A stretch of 36,974 bases of DNA from Dehalococcoidia bacterium (GCA_022451865.1 JAKUNM010000009.1:1-36974), one strand, 5' to 3'. Counted from the first letter of the stretch, positions 1 to 8,930 are shown. Made by a program: numbers and translations. The notes: generated by a model not told the origin, from the letters alone.

Positions 1-45
1 TATGATTGGTATTCCAACAACTGGAATTACTCGAATTTCTTTGTA
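1..45 (-). CDS. Possible 5' end of a gene running off the left edge (EIRVIPVVGIPII..., resembles N-terminus of CofE, F420-0:L-glutamate ligase); start codon not identifiable
   Basis: Reverse complement of the first ~40 nt reads EIRVIPVVGIPII; adjacent to an NpdG-like gene. Only ~13 residues visible and no ATG/GTG/TTG in frame after the upstream TAA. Confidence 0.22.
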
Positions 46-63
46 TTACATCATAATATCTAT

Positions 64-729
64 CTAATCAATACCCGAAATTTTCAATCCTGATTCAATT
101 TTATACCGCCCATTTATACCTATTAACAGAACTGTCAGATTCTCTATAAATTGCGAATATCTTAATGGTCCTGCGTCGATAGCCCTAACCCCTTTAATTT
201 CATTTGCTAGATCGATGACAATATTTTTTGCATCAGAATTATTACCAGTTATAAGTACATCAGAGTCTAATGATAGGTCTGGTTGTAAGAGCTTTTCAGC
301 GGATAGATTGTGAAAGGCACCAATGACAGAACTCTCATTAAGTAATTTCGCAGCTTCTTCAGTTGCAGAACCTGCTTCAACATGAATAGGTCTTGGGCCA
401 CGTTCAAATTTTACAGGAACTACTGCATCTATGATTATTTTCTCTGATAAATATGGTGCTAATTCAGATAAAGTTTCTGAATGTGCTTCGTAAGGAACTG
501 CGATAATAACGATATCTGATTTTTTGGCCGCATTTTCATTATTTGTTCCCGAGATATCTAATTTATGTGTAAATGAATTGCGAAGATTTTCCGAGAGTTC
601 TGATGCTACATCTGTACCACGTTTTTCATCGCGACTACCAATTGTAATTTTATGACCAACAATAGCAAATCTTGTCGCGAGTCCCTTTCCCTCAGGTCCA
701 GTTCCTCCAATTATTGCAATACGGTGCAT
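64..729 (-). CDS. npdG: NADPH-dependent F420 reductase (F420H2:NADP+ oxidoreductase family)
   Basis: MHRIAIIGGTGPEGKGLATRFAIVGHKITIGSRDEKRG Rossmann start typical of NpdG/Fno; start codon more likely at 729 than at 768 as in the ORF track. Confidence 0.75.
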   Translation of the reverse strand: MHRIAIIGGTGPEGKGLATRFAIVGHKITIGSRDEKRGTDVASELSENLRNSFTHKLDISGTNNENAAKKSDIVIIAVPYEAHSETLSELAPYLSEKIIIDAVVPVKFERGPRPIHVEAGSATEEAAKLLNESSVIGAFHNLSAEKLLQPDLSLDSDVLITGNNSDAKNIVIDLANEIKGVRAIDAGPLRYSQFIENLTVLLIGINGRYKIESGLKISGID

Positions 730-768
730 TGGTAGCCCTTTCACTATAGCTGATGAAAAAATCGACAA

Positions 769-2364
769 TTAATTGATTATTATTGTTCCTTCAGTCAGTA
801 TTAATCCATCTACAAAAAGTTTTAATGACCAACTTCCTTGAGCTAAAGTTTCCTTTTGAGCGTATCCTACCCAAAATTCTGAACTTGGTGTTTTACTCCA
901 ATTCAAAGAAGGGGAGCTATACTTTAGTTTATCATTGTGAGTAACGATCCAACTAAAATTTTTCGCCATTCCCATTTCAGATAATTCAGATTGCAACAAA
1001 ATTTGCTTGGGATTTTCAGAGATACCTTCTATTAATGTTCCAGTTTTTGATAGTGCACTTCCTAATTTAGTATTATTTGATCGAGGATTTTCAGAGAATT
1101 TGCCAATAGTTAAATAATTTGTCGATTGTAGAATTCGATTAGCCCATATTTCTAATTTCCAATTTCCTGAAGGTAATCCTGAGGAAGACGGTACGCCGAT
1201 TCTATCACTTATAATTGCAAAAGTTTCGCCACTCCAAACATAACTTGCTGACAATGAATCTTGTAAAATCTCATCGAGGTACCATCGTTCCTCGATGAGA
1301 GTATTTTCATCTAGGTTTTGTAAGCAATACTCAAAGTAAATATTTTCAGTTCCATCTAAAAAGTAATTACGATAATTAGTTAGATACAACTCATTATCTG
1401 TATAGTTTGCCTGATCAGAAAATTTTGGCGGGCCTATCCATGCATTATCTGTAAAATTAATCTCCTTTTGAATACCTCCAGTAAATAAAGGAGTTGGGCG
1501 GTTTTCTATTTTTGAAGTTTCAACAGTTCTTTTTAGTAATTCTTTTACTACACCTAGAGGTCTTATCTGTGTAACAGGTGCAATTAAGGAATATTGTTCA
1601 GGGATTAGAATTCCAACCAATTCACCACCTCCATTAAAGACTGCTCCTCCAGTTGCTGAATAGTCTAATTCAGCATTTATAACCCATTTTTCGATGCTTG
1701 ATTGTGTATTTTCTTTTCTAATTGTTTTTATTTTTGTTCGTGTGATGGTTAAAGAAGGCTCATCCATGGTGGATTCATAGGCAAATAATCTAAGTCGGTC
1801 ATTGAATTCAACAGACTCAGAATCTCCTATAACAGCAGATCGTAAATCTAATTCATTTTCTAATTCTTCTCCTTTATCAGTCTGATTGATTTTTAGTATC
1901 GCCAGATCAAGTTGGACTTCAGCATCTATAAGAACAGCTTGATAATTAGGTATTAAGCTATTAGTACTGATTAGATCTGTTGAGATATAAATCGTGTCGT
2001 TAGAAATCAACCCGTTAACTTGATAGGGATTAACCAAAGAATATGAGGTTAAAATTAATCCTTTTTCACCATCAATTATTACACCACTACCAGTTCGTGT
2101 TTTTTTGATTGAAGAATTTCTGCTCTCTACATGTATTTTGATGACTGATTGTGCTAATAATTGATCTTGCTCAGTTATATCAATTTTGATCTCATCTGAT
2201 GCTGGTTCTGGAGTAGGAATTAAGATTATTGGTGTAGGTGTTTTCTGAGCGCTACTAATTGTAGGAGTAGGAACTGCACCACCTGGTATTAGTTCACTAG
2301 TCTTAGCACAAGAACACAGTAATAGTGTGCTGATTGTCATGAAAAATAATCTAGTTAATAACAT
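769..2364 (-). CDS. Lipoprotein with a trypsin-like (S1C/HtrA-type) protease fold lacking catalytic His and Ser; extra C-terminal domain
   Basis: Signal peptide with lipobox-like LLLCSC; GSGVIIDGEKGLILTSYSLV (His of TNYHVV replaced), DLAILKI (Asp kept), DYSATGGAVFNGGGELVGI (GNSGGP serine position is Thr). Confidence 0.65.
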   Translation of the reverse strand: MLLTRLFFMTISTLLLCSCAKTSELIPGGAVPTPTISSAQKTPTPIILIPTPEPASDEIKIDITEQDQLLAQSVIKIHVESRNSSIKKTRTGSGVIIDGEKGLILTSYSLVNPYQVNGLISNDTIYISTDLISTNSLIPNYQAVLIDAEVQLDLAILKINQTDKGEELENELDLRSAVIGDSESVEFNDRLRLFAYESTMDEPSLTITRTKIKTIRKENTQSSIEKWVINAELDYSATGGAVFNGGGELVGILIPEQYSLIAPVTQIRPLGVVKELLKRTVETSKIENRPTPLFTGGIQKEINFTDNAWIGPPKFSDQANYTDNELYLTNYRNYFLDGTENIYFEYCLQNLDENTLIEERWYLDEILQDSLSASYVWSGETFAIISDRIGVPSSSGLPSGNWKLEIWANRILQSTNYLTIGKFSENPRSNNTKLGSALSKTGTLIEGISENPKQILLQSELSEMGMAKNFSWIVTHNDKLKYSSPSLNWSKTPSSEFWVGYAQKETLAQGSWSLKLFVDGLILTEGTIIIN

Positions 2365-2422
2365 CTATAACAAAGTTACCACTGTTCCTCGTAATAGTTT
2401 CTAGAGATGATTAATTTTTTAC

Positions 2423-2590
2423 TTATCCACGAGGTAATCCTAATCCTCGCGTTGCAATAATATTACTTTGGATTTCTGAAGTCCCAGCAGCAATCGTTGA
2501 CGAGACAGTACTGTCTGACCAATATTCCTTAAAAAAAGAACGAACTTCTTCTCTAAAGATTTTCTCATCGTGATTCCATGAAAAATCCAT
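2423..2590 (-). pseudogene. Internally deleted acyl-CoA dehydrogenase remnant (N-terminal ~24 aa joined in frame to C-terminal ~30 aa)
   Basis: Reverse strand reads MDFSWNHDEKIFREEVRSFFKEYWSDSTVSSTIAAGTSEIQSNIIATRGLGLPRG*; start matches ACAD N-termini, end matches the ACAD C-terminal GTSEIQRNIIA.RGLGLPR signature. Confidence 0.7.
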
Positions 2591-2713
2591 AGTTCCTCCA
2601 ATTCATAATTTGCTAAACAAAAATATAATAAAAAGTCTCTCGCAACATAATTACAGAAACTGTAAACTTCTCTCAATCTAAATAATACTAAATTAGTGTA
2701 CTAAGGAATCATA

Positions 2714-3520
2714 ATGGACTATGAAGCTATTCTTTTTGATGTCAATGATGGTATTGCTGTAATTACCTTAAATCGTCCAGAGCGTATGAATACTTTTAGT
2801 GATGCATTATTGAGTGAATGGGCAGACGCTATTGTACGTTGCCAAGAGGATGATTCTGTAAGAGTTGTCGTTGTCACTGGTGCGGGAAGGGCTTTTTGTG
2901 CAGGAGCTGACTTAAGAGCTACAGGAGATCAGGACACAGTTTTAATGCAAGAAGCAGGCCCTGCTGAGAGACGTAATTCACTTCGCTATAGTGTTTATCG
3001 AGTGCCACATGCCTTAGAACAATTAGACAAGCCTTATATTGCTGCAATTAATGGTGCAGCTGTAGGTGCTGGTATGGATATGGCTTCGATGGCTGATATT
3101 CGTATATCTTCCGATAAAGCCAGATTTGGTATGTCGTATATAAATGTTGCCCTAGTCCCAGGTGATGGTGGAGCTTGGTTATTGCCTCGAATTGTTGGAA
3201 AACAAAAAGCCTTGGATCTAATTTGGAGTGGTGAGATTTTTGGTGCTGAAGAAGCACTTCAAATGGGATATCTATTGAAAGTAGTTCCACATGATAACTT
3301 AATGGATGAAGTGATGGACTATGCTCAAAAGCTTGCCAAAGGTCCTCCAGTAGCTATTCAATTGGGCAAGCAATTAGTCAAAAGAGCTGATAGTCTTTCA
3401 TTCGTTGAATCACTAAATGCAGCTCAACACGCATTTACTATTTCTCAGCTTACAGAAGATGCTAAAGAAGGGCCTTTGGCCTTTAGAGAGAAGCGGCCTC
3501 CTAATTATACTGGTCGATAA
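2714..3520 (+). CDS. Enoyl-CoA hydratase/isomerase (crotonase) family protein
   Basis: ITLNRPERMNTFS, GRAFCAGADL, AAINGAAVGAGMDMA, DIRISSDKARFG. Confidence 0.9.
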   Translation: MDYEAILFDVNDGIAVITLNRPERMNTFSDALLSEWADAIVRCQEDDSVRVVVVTGAGRAFCAGADLRATGDQDTVLMQEAGPAERRNSLRYSVYRVPHALEQLDKPYIAAINGAAVGAGMDMASMADIRISSDKARFGMSYINVALVPGDGGAWLLPRIVGKQKALDLIWSGEIFGAEEALQMGYLLKVVPHDNLMDEVMDYAQKLAKGPPVAIQLGKQLVKRADSLSFVESLNAAQHAFTISQLTEDAKEGPLAFREKRPPNYTGR

Positions 3521-3585
3521 TTGTATGATTTTTCTTTTCAGAAATTAGCCTTTCGCGAGATAAAATACTCTGAAGGGGAATCCTG

Positions 3586-4875
3586 ATGAATGTTTTTCGA
3601 TTTGTGGTACTTGCTTTTTTATCAGCTATTTTAGGTGGTTTTGTTGCCGTTCAATTGTTCAATGATTCTAGTTCTGATTTTTCTGAAATTAAGCAAACAA
3701 TGATTGAAATCGATGCTCGACAAGATTTTATTGAACAGGAATTTTCTAATTCAGAAAAAGCTCTAAATCAGATAAATAATTCATTACTAACAAAAGAGCA
3801 ATCTCCAGATGACTTTGAAAGTTCTTCAGCTAATTCGCAAGAAAATATTGCTGTTCTCAAGTCAGCGATAGATAAAACACAAGATTCGGTTTTGAAAGTT
3901 GAACAAAATTACTTAAATACAAAAGAAACAATTAGTGATCTTAAAAATGAATTAGGAAATATTGAAGGTTTAAATACAGATCTGAGTTCTGTGGTTGATA
4001 GCGTAATAGCAAGTGTTGTTGTAATAAATGCAACTCAAGGTTCTTTAGGTAATAGTAATGGATCAGGATTTGTGGTTGATAGTTATGGCCACATAATCAC
4101 AAACTATCATGTAATTGAAGGTAGTACTGCGATAAGAGTACGTTTTCTAAATGGTGATACAGTTTCAGCAGAACTCATTGGATCAGACCCAAGTAATGAT
4201 CTTGCGGTTTTGCTAGTTTCTTCAGATCTAGTGAAGTTGGCTCCGGTTGAATTTGCTGATTCGTCAAAAGTCAAAGTTGGAGAGAATGTTTTTGCTATCG
4301 GTAATCCTTTCTCAGAGGATTTTAGCGTTTCAGCCGGGATAGTTTCTGCTATAGATCGAAATACAACATCTAGTTTTACGAATCGACAAATTTTAAGTGT
4401 CATTCAGACAGATGCTCCAATTAATCCAGGAAATTCAGGAGGTCCTCTTTTTAATCTTGCAGGAAAAGTAATAGGTGTAAATACATCCATTGCTGGACCA
4501 ATTAGAGGAAATGTTGGTTTAGGTTTTGCAGTTCCTTCAGACACAGTTAAAAGATTTCTTCCTAAGATGAAAATTGGTGAGAAAATAAAACACCCACAAT
4601 TAGGTATTTCTGGCCGTCAGCTAACACCGATACTTTCTGAAGAAAATCCTGATCCTGTTAGAGGAGTACTTGTTCTTGAATCTGTAGGTGCTGCATTGCA
4701 AGCAGGCATAATTGCAGGAGATATAATTCAGAGATTTAATAATGTTGAAATAAAAAATTTTACTGATCTTGCTGCCGCAATTGATAAGTATGATGTTGGA
4801 GATAAAGTGGATGTTTCCGTAATGCGTGGTACAGAGAAAATTGTAATTATTGTTACTCTAATCGAATGGCAGTAA
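3586..4875 (+). CDS. Membrane-anchored HtrA/DegP-like serine protease with coiled-coil region and C-terminal PDZ domain
   Basis: N-terminal TM; GSGFVVDSYGHIITNYHVIEG (His), NDLAVLLV (Asp), INPGNSGGPLFN (Ser); PDZ-like C-terminus. Confidence 0.9.
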   Translation: MNVFRFVVLAFLSAILGGFVAVQLFNDSSSDFSEIKQTMIEIDARQDFIEQEFSNSEKALNQINNSLLTKEQSPDDFESSSANSQENIAVLKSAIDKTQDSVLKVEQNYLNTKETISDLKNELGNIEGLNTDLSSVVDSVIASVVVINATQGSLGNSNGSGFVVDSYGHIITNYHVIEGSTAIRVRFLNGDTVSAELIGSDPSNDLAVLLVSSDLVKLAPVEFADSSKVKVGENVFAIGNPFSEDFSVSAGIVSAIDRNTTSSFTNRQILSVIQTDAPINPGNSGGPLFNLAGKVIGVNTSIAGPIRGNVGLGFAVPSDTVKRFLPKMKIGEKIKHPQLGISGRQLTPILSEENPDPVRGVLVLESVGAALQAGIIAGDIIQRFNNVEIKNFTDLAAAIDKYDVGDKVDVSVMRGTEKIVIIVTLIEWQ

Positions 4876-4884
4876 TTACTAATT

Positions 4885-5430
4885 TCATGGCAGTTTTATC
4901 GGTCGTCCAGCTACAAGGAACCATGCATCCTTGGCATTTGATGCTACTGATTGATTAATTGTGCCAAGCATATCTCTATAAATTCTCGCCAATTTTGATT
5001 CGGGTACAATACCTCCTCCTACTTCATTACTTACAATAATTGTCTGGGAGATACGCTTTTGCGCGTGTGAATAAATAATATCTAGTTCTGAAAATAAAAA
5101 TTTATATATCTTTTCAATGTTGTTGTTAGTGAGATTATTTTCGTAATCCATAAGTTGGTTAGCAACCCACATAGATAAACAATCAAGTAAAATACAGTGA
5201 TCAGTTTCTATCGATTGATAAGCTACAGCTAAATCAAATTTTGTTTCGATTGTTTTCCAATGTGAAGGTCGTCTTTTCTGATGTTGATGGATACGTTCTT
5301 GCATTTCAAGGTCTAATGGTTCCAAAGTGGCAAGATATACAGTTGGGATATCTTCTTCAGTTGCTAATTTCTCAGCAAAGGTACTTTTTCCACTACGTAC
5401 TCCTCCAGTTATAAAGATCAGATCGCCCAT
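4885..5430 (-). CDS. cobU: Adenosylcobinamide kinase/adenosylcobinamide-phosphate guanylyltransferase
   Basis: FITGGVRSGKSTFAEKLA P-loop, YLATLEPLD, LDCLSMWVANQL, VSNEVGGGIVPES. Confidence 0.92.
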   Translation of the reverse strand: MGDLIFITGGVRSGKSTFAEKLATEEDIPTVYLATLEPLDLEMQERIHQHQKRRPSHWKTIETKFDLAVAYQSIETDHCILLDCLSMWVANQLMDYENNLTNNNIEKIYKFLFSELDIIYSHAQKRISQTIIVSNEVGGGIVPESKLARIYRDMLGTINQSVASNAKDAWFLVAGRPIKLP

Positions 5431-5439
5431 ATTTACCTA

Positions 5440-6522
5440 TTAAGTAATCTTTCCGGCTACTTGTGCGTCAGTAAAAGTAGCCATTTCGTTTAGTAATTTA
5501 CATGCAGAAATACATAATGATAACCCCAAAGCAGCACCAGTAGCCTCTCCTAATCTGAGCTCAAGGTCCAGTAATGGAATTAGATTCATACGATCGAGGA
5601 TGATTTGATGTGCTGGTTCTGGCGATAAGTGTGAAGATATTAAGTATTCACTAATTTTTGGTTCCAAAATAACCGCAATTAGAGCAGCGACTGATGAAAT
5701 TACTCCATCAATTATTATTGGAACTCTATTTCTAGCTGCACCTATATAGATACCTGCCATTACTGCAATTTCATAACCACCAAGGGCAGAAAGTAAGCTG
5801 ATTGCATCTTCTGGATCGAAAATGTTGATTTTCAGAGCTTGCTCAATAGCCGATATTTTTTTCTTGTAAGTGAAATCGTCAATCCCCGTTCCTCTCCCTG
5901 TAACTATCTGGGGTTTTTTTCCAGTAATTGCAGCTGTGATTGCAGCAGCGGATGTTGTGTTTCCAATCCCCATTTCTCCACACGCAACTATATCGATTTG
6001 ATTATTTTGTAATTCATTGTTAAAAAATGTAATGCCTGCGGCCACAGCTTTTTCAGCATTTTTTCTTGTCATTGCTGGTCCATGAGTGAAGTCATCTGTA
6101 CCTTGTCCAATACTCAACGAAACAACAGGAGAATCCTCAAAATTTCCATTGTTGATTCCAGCATCTATAAGTACTAATCGTGCACCTATTGACTTTCCTA
6201 AAACGTTAATTGCACCACCTTGATTTATAAAATTCTCCATCATTTGTTTTGTTACTACTGGTGGATATGCAGATATGCCTTGCTGAGCAATTCCATGATC
6301 AGCGGCCACAACAACTACAAGGTTGTTTATTAGGGTAGGGTCCCTTTTTTGTCTTATACCTGCTATATGAACTGCTAAATCTTCAAGTCTACCGAGCGAT
6401 CCCTCTGGTTTAGTAAGTTTTGCTTGTTGTTTTCTGACTTTGTCTTGAATGGCAGTGTCTATGTGTGAGATTGCTGCACAATTTTCAGCAATTAAAGACT
6501 GGTCTTTTGATAATTTCGTCAC
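5440..6522 (-). CDS. cobT: Nicotinate-nucleotide--dimethylbenzimidazole phosphoribosyltransferase
   Basis: KLTKPEGSLGRLEDLA, VVAADHGIAQQGISAYPPVVT, GEMGIGNTTSAAAI, GRGTGIDD. Confidence 0.93.
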   Translation of the reverse strand: MTKLSKDQSLIAENCAAISHIDTAIQDKVRKQQAKLTKPEGSLGRLEDLAVHIAGIRQKRDPTLINNLVVVVAADHGIAQQGISAYPPVVTKQMMENFINQGGAINVLGKSIGARLVLIDAGINNGNFEDSPVVSLSIGQGTDDFTHGPAMTRKNAEKAVAAGITFFNNELQNNQIDIVACGEMGIGNTTSAAAITAAITGKKPQIVTGRGTGIDDFTYKKKISAIEQALKINIFDPEDAISLLSALGGYEIAVMAGIYIGAARNRVPIIIDGVISSVAALIAVILEPKISEYLISSHLSPEPAHQIILDRMNLIPLLDLELRLGEATGAALGLSLCISACKLLNEMATFTDAQVAGKIT

Positions 6523-6607
6523 TTTTATTCTCCATATGAAACTTACTTTGTTGTTTGTGTAGAAGAAAGGATACGAGTTTAGAATTTAATAATTATGGTT
6601 CCTCCTA

Positions 6608-6635
6608 TTGACATGTTGTCACAGATAAGTATGAT
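6608..6635 (+). promoter_or_regulatory. Sigma70-type promoter upstream of the c-di-AMP riboswitch
   Basis: TTGACA (6608-6613), 16-nt spacer, TATGAT (6630-6635); predicted start about 30 nt before the aptamer. Confidence 0.55.
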
Positions 6636-6672
6636 CTTGTTAAAACAATCACAACCTAAAAGGTTGTATAGC

Positions 6673-6790
6673 TGCTGAATCTTTGATTATGAATTCATAA
6701 TCGAGATCGGGGGAACCATTAATTGGGGTGAACTCTTTTCAAAGAGCGGGTGTCCTGACAACCCGAACCCGTCAGCTAACCTCGTAAGCA
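6673..6790 (+). promoter_or_regulatory. Cyclic di-AMP riboswitch (ydaO/yuaA leader type)
   Basis: Conserved blocks GATCGGGGGAACCA ... TTGGGGTGAA ... AACCCGAACCCGTCAGCTAACCTCGTAAGC match the remembered ydaO aptamer consensus; outer stem tgct/agca closes the element. Confidence 0.87.
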
Positions 6791-6803
6791 ATTTTCAGGC
6801 CAA

Positions 6804-6838
6804 TTCGGTAATTTTACCGGAGCACTAGATAGGAGTGC
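6804..6838 (+). promoter_or_regulatory. Putative riboswitch expression platform: hairpin TTCGGTAA/TTACCGGA followed by hairpin GCACT/AGTGC that overlaps the Shine-Dalgarno
   Basis: 8-bp stem 6804-6821 (one G-T pair); 5-bp stem 6822-6826/6834-6838 overlapping AGGAG at 6831-6835, ATG at 6843. Confidence 0.45.
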
Positions 6839-6842
6839 AGGC

Positions 6843-7055
6843 ATGATAGTGAGTCAACCACCTAAGAATTGTCCCCGATGTCGTGGTCTCATGTTAATAG
6901 AAGATGATTGGTACGGAAAATTCGGTACATGTATTGCATGTGGTTATGTACATGATAGTGAACGTTGTGATCCCAAAGATATTGAGGAAGAAGAACGTTT
7001 ATTAGCTGGGAAGCAGCGTCGTCGCCAACCATCACATGGAAAACTGCGTTTGTAA
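6843..7055 (+). CDS. Small zinc-ribbon protein with basic C-terminus, unknown function
   Basis: CPRCRGLM...CIACGYVHD (CxxC...CxxC), then RRRQPSHGK tail; RBS aggag; directly downstream of the riboswitch. Confidence 0.85.
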   Translation: MIVSQPPKNCPRCRGLMLIEDDWYGKFGTCIACGYVHDSERCDPKDIEEEERLLAGKQRRRQPSHGKLRL

Positions 7056-7076
7056 TTTTTCTCTATATCATAAATT

Positions 7077-7109
7077 AGTAAATCCTTGGTCATTGACTGA
7101 GGATTTACT
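7077..7109 (+). terminator. Strong hairpin after the zinc-ribbon gene, possible terminator
   Basis: AGTAAATCCTTGGT-CATTG-ACTGAGGATTTACT, ~14-bp stem with wobble pairs; only a weak T-tract follows. Confidence 0.5.
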
Positions 7110-7208
7110 TGCTTAAAATATAGACTTGTTACAAAATTTCCCCTGAAATTAACGGTTTAATTTATATAATATTGCATAGTAGTTTTGAAATATTTTAGGA
7201 GTTAGTTC

Positions 7209-8300
7209 ATGGCTAGTTTTGATATTCTTGTGTTACCTGGTGATGGAATAGGTCCAGAAGTTACTAAAGAAGGTGTCAGGACTTTAGAGTTAATCGGACA
7301 ACAATTTGAACATGTTTTTCGTCTTAAACATGATACTGTCGGTGGAGACTGTATAGACAAATTTGGTGTTGCGATACGTGAACAGACCCTCCAAGATGCT
7401 CGAGATTTTGATGCAATTTTATTTGGAGCTGTTGGTGGACCAAAATGGGATGATCCGACAGCTCCTGTTCGTCCTGAACAAGGTTTGCTTGCATTAAGAT
7501 CGGAATTGCAATTGTGGGCTAATTTACGTCCAGTGAAAGCAATTCCTGCGCTATTAGATTCTTCATCTATAAAACAAGAAATTCTTGAAGGTACCGATAT
7601 TATGGTTATAAGAGAGCTAACTAGTGGTGCGTATTTTGGTGAACCAAAAGAAAGAAGAAATGAAAATAATCTCCGTGCTGCTGTTGATACAATTTATTAC
7701 CGTGAAGATGAAGTTGAGCGAGTTGCAAGACTCGGATTCAAACTTGCACAGCAAAGACGTAATAAATTAACCAATGTTGATAAAGCTAATGTATTGGAAT
7801 CATCTCGACTATGGAGAGAAATTGTGCATGAAGTGCAAAAAGAATTTCCTGAAGTTGAATATGAAGATGTGTTAGTTGACGCTATGACTATGCACTTGAT
7901 TAAGCGACCTAGTGACTTTGATGTGGTTATCGCGGGCAATATGTTTGGTGACATAATTACAGATGAAGCTTCCATGTTGATTGGATCTATGGGAATGCTC
8001 GCTTCAGCATCTTTATCTACACCTGGAGAAGTTGGAACTGCTTTTGGCATGTATGAACCTATACATGGTTCTGCACCTGATATCGCTGGTAAAGATATTG
8101 CCAATCCACTAGCAATGATTTTGTGTACTGCGATGATGTTACGTCACTCATGTGGACTTGAAGAAGAGGCAGTAGCCATTGAAAAGGCAGTTAGTCAAGT
8201 AATCGAAGATGGATTGAGAACTGCTGATTTAACTTCTGAAAGCAATGTATTGAATACTGTTGAAATTGCCGATGAAGTTTTATCTCGATTAGGTAATTAA
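7209..8300 (+). CDS. leuB: 3-isopropylmalate dehydrogenase
   Basis: LPGDGIGPEVTKEGVRTL, GAVGGPKWDDP, RELTSGAYFGEP, GSMGMLASASL, EPIHGSAPDIAGK. Confidence 0.95.
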   Translation: MASFDILVLPGDGIGPEVTKEGVRTLELIGQQFEHVFRLKHDTVGGDCIDKFGVAIREQTLQDARDFDAILFGAVGGPKWDDPTAPVRPEQGLLALRSELQLWANLRPVKAIPALLDSSSIKQEILEGTDIMVIRELTSGAYFGEPKERRNENNLRAAVDTIYYREDEVERVARLGFKLAQQRRNKLTNVDKANVLESSRLWREIVHEVQKEFPEVEYEDVLVDAMTMHLIKRPSDFDVVIAGNMFGDIITDEASMLIGSMGMLASASLSTPGEVGTAFGMYEPIHGSAPDIAGKDIANPLAMILCTAMMLRHSCGLEEEAVAIEKAVSQVIEDGLRTADLTSESNVLNTVEIADEVLSRLGN

Positions 8301-8304
8301 TTAT

Positions 8305-8811
8305 TTATTGTCCAATTGATAAAGGTTTTTCTGGGTAGTTACCTGTAATTATTGGAATTAACAATTCTTTTAGTTTTATAGGGGAAGTTTTTTCTTTTAA
8401 TTGTGAAATTTGTTCTAAATTCATCCATTTATAAGACATTAGAGTAACCAATTCATCATCTTTTGTTGGTTTGATTTTTGGAGATTCTCTCGTGAGCTCA
8501 GCAACGTAGAAGTATTCATGTGTGTCATACCATTTTTCATACCCACTGTGATACCAAATCCAATCACGTACCCAAACACATTTTTTTAATGAGGGAGAAA
8601 AGCCTGTTTCTTCATATAATTCTCTTAGGGCAGTCTCTGAAGGTTTTTCATTTAATTCGGAAGCACCACCAGGTGTCATCCAGATAATTTCATCATTAAA
8701 ATCTGATGGATTTGTAGATGTTTCAAAAAGCAACAAATTCTTTTCACAGTCAAAAAGAAGTACACGAGCACCGGGGCGTTTTTCAGGATTTAAATTATGA
8801 ATTGTGGTCAT
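8305..8811 (-). CDS. NUDIX hydrolase
   Basis: Nudix box GGASELNEKPSETALRELYEETGF. Confidence 0.9.
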   Translation of the reverse strand: MTTIHNLNPEKRPGARVLLFDCEKNLLLFETSTNPSDFNDEIIWMTPGGASELNEKPSETALRELYEETGFSPSLKKCVWVRDWIWYHSGYEKWYDTHEYFYVAELTRESPKIKPTKDDELVTLMSYKWMNLEQISQLKEKTSPIKLKELLIPIITGNYPEKPLSIGQ

Positions 8812-8930
8812 TTTTATTTATTTTCTTTTCTGAACGTTAGTAGTAAGTTTAACGTAATAAATTCTTGTTTTATATGTTTGATTAATTTATGTAAAAATAA
8901 CTAAGCTTAATTTCTAATAGAGCGGATAAA

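Noticed and set aside
2440-2676. ORF-track 78-aa minus ORF
   Set aside because: Out-of-frame reading over the acyl-CoA dehydrogenase remnant, which is the frame with recognisable homology
3048-3290. ORF-track minus ORF inside the crotonase
   Set aside because: Antisense shadow of a well-supported gene; low-complexity His/Gln-rich translation
4107-4403. ORF-track minus ORF inside the HtrA gene
   Set aside because: Antisense shadow ORF with no RBS or family
7697-8104. 135-aa minus ORF inside leuB
   Set aside because: Antisense shadow; Ser-rich composition typical of reverse-frame reading
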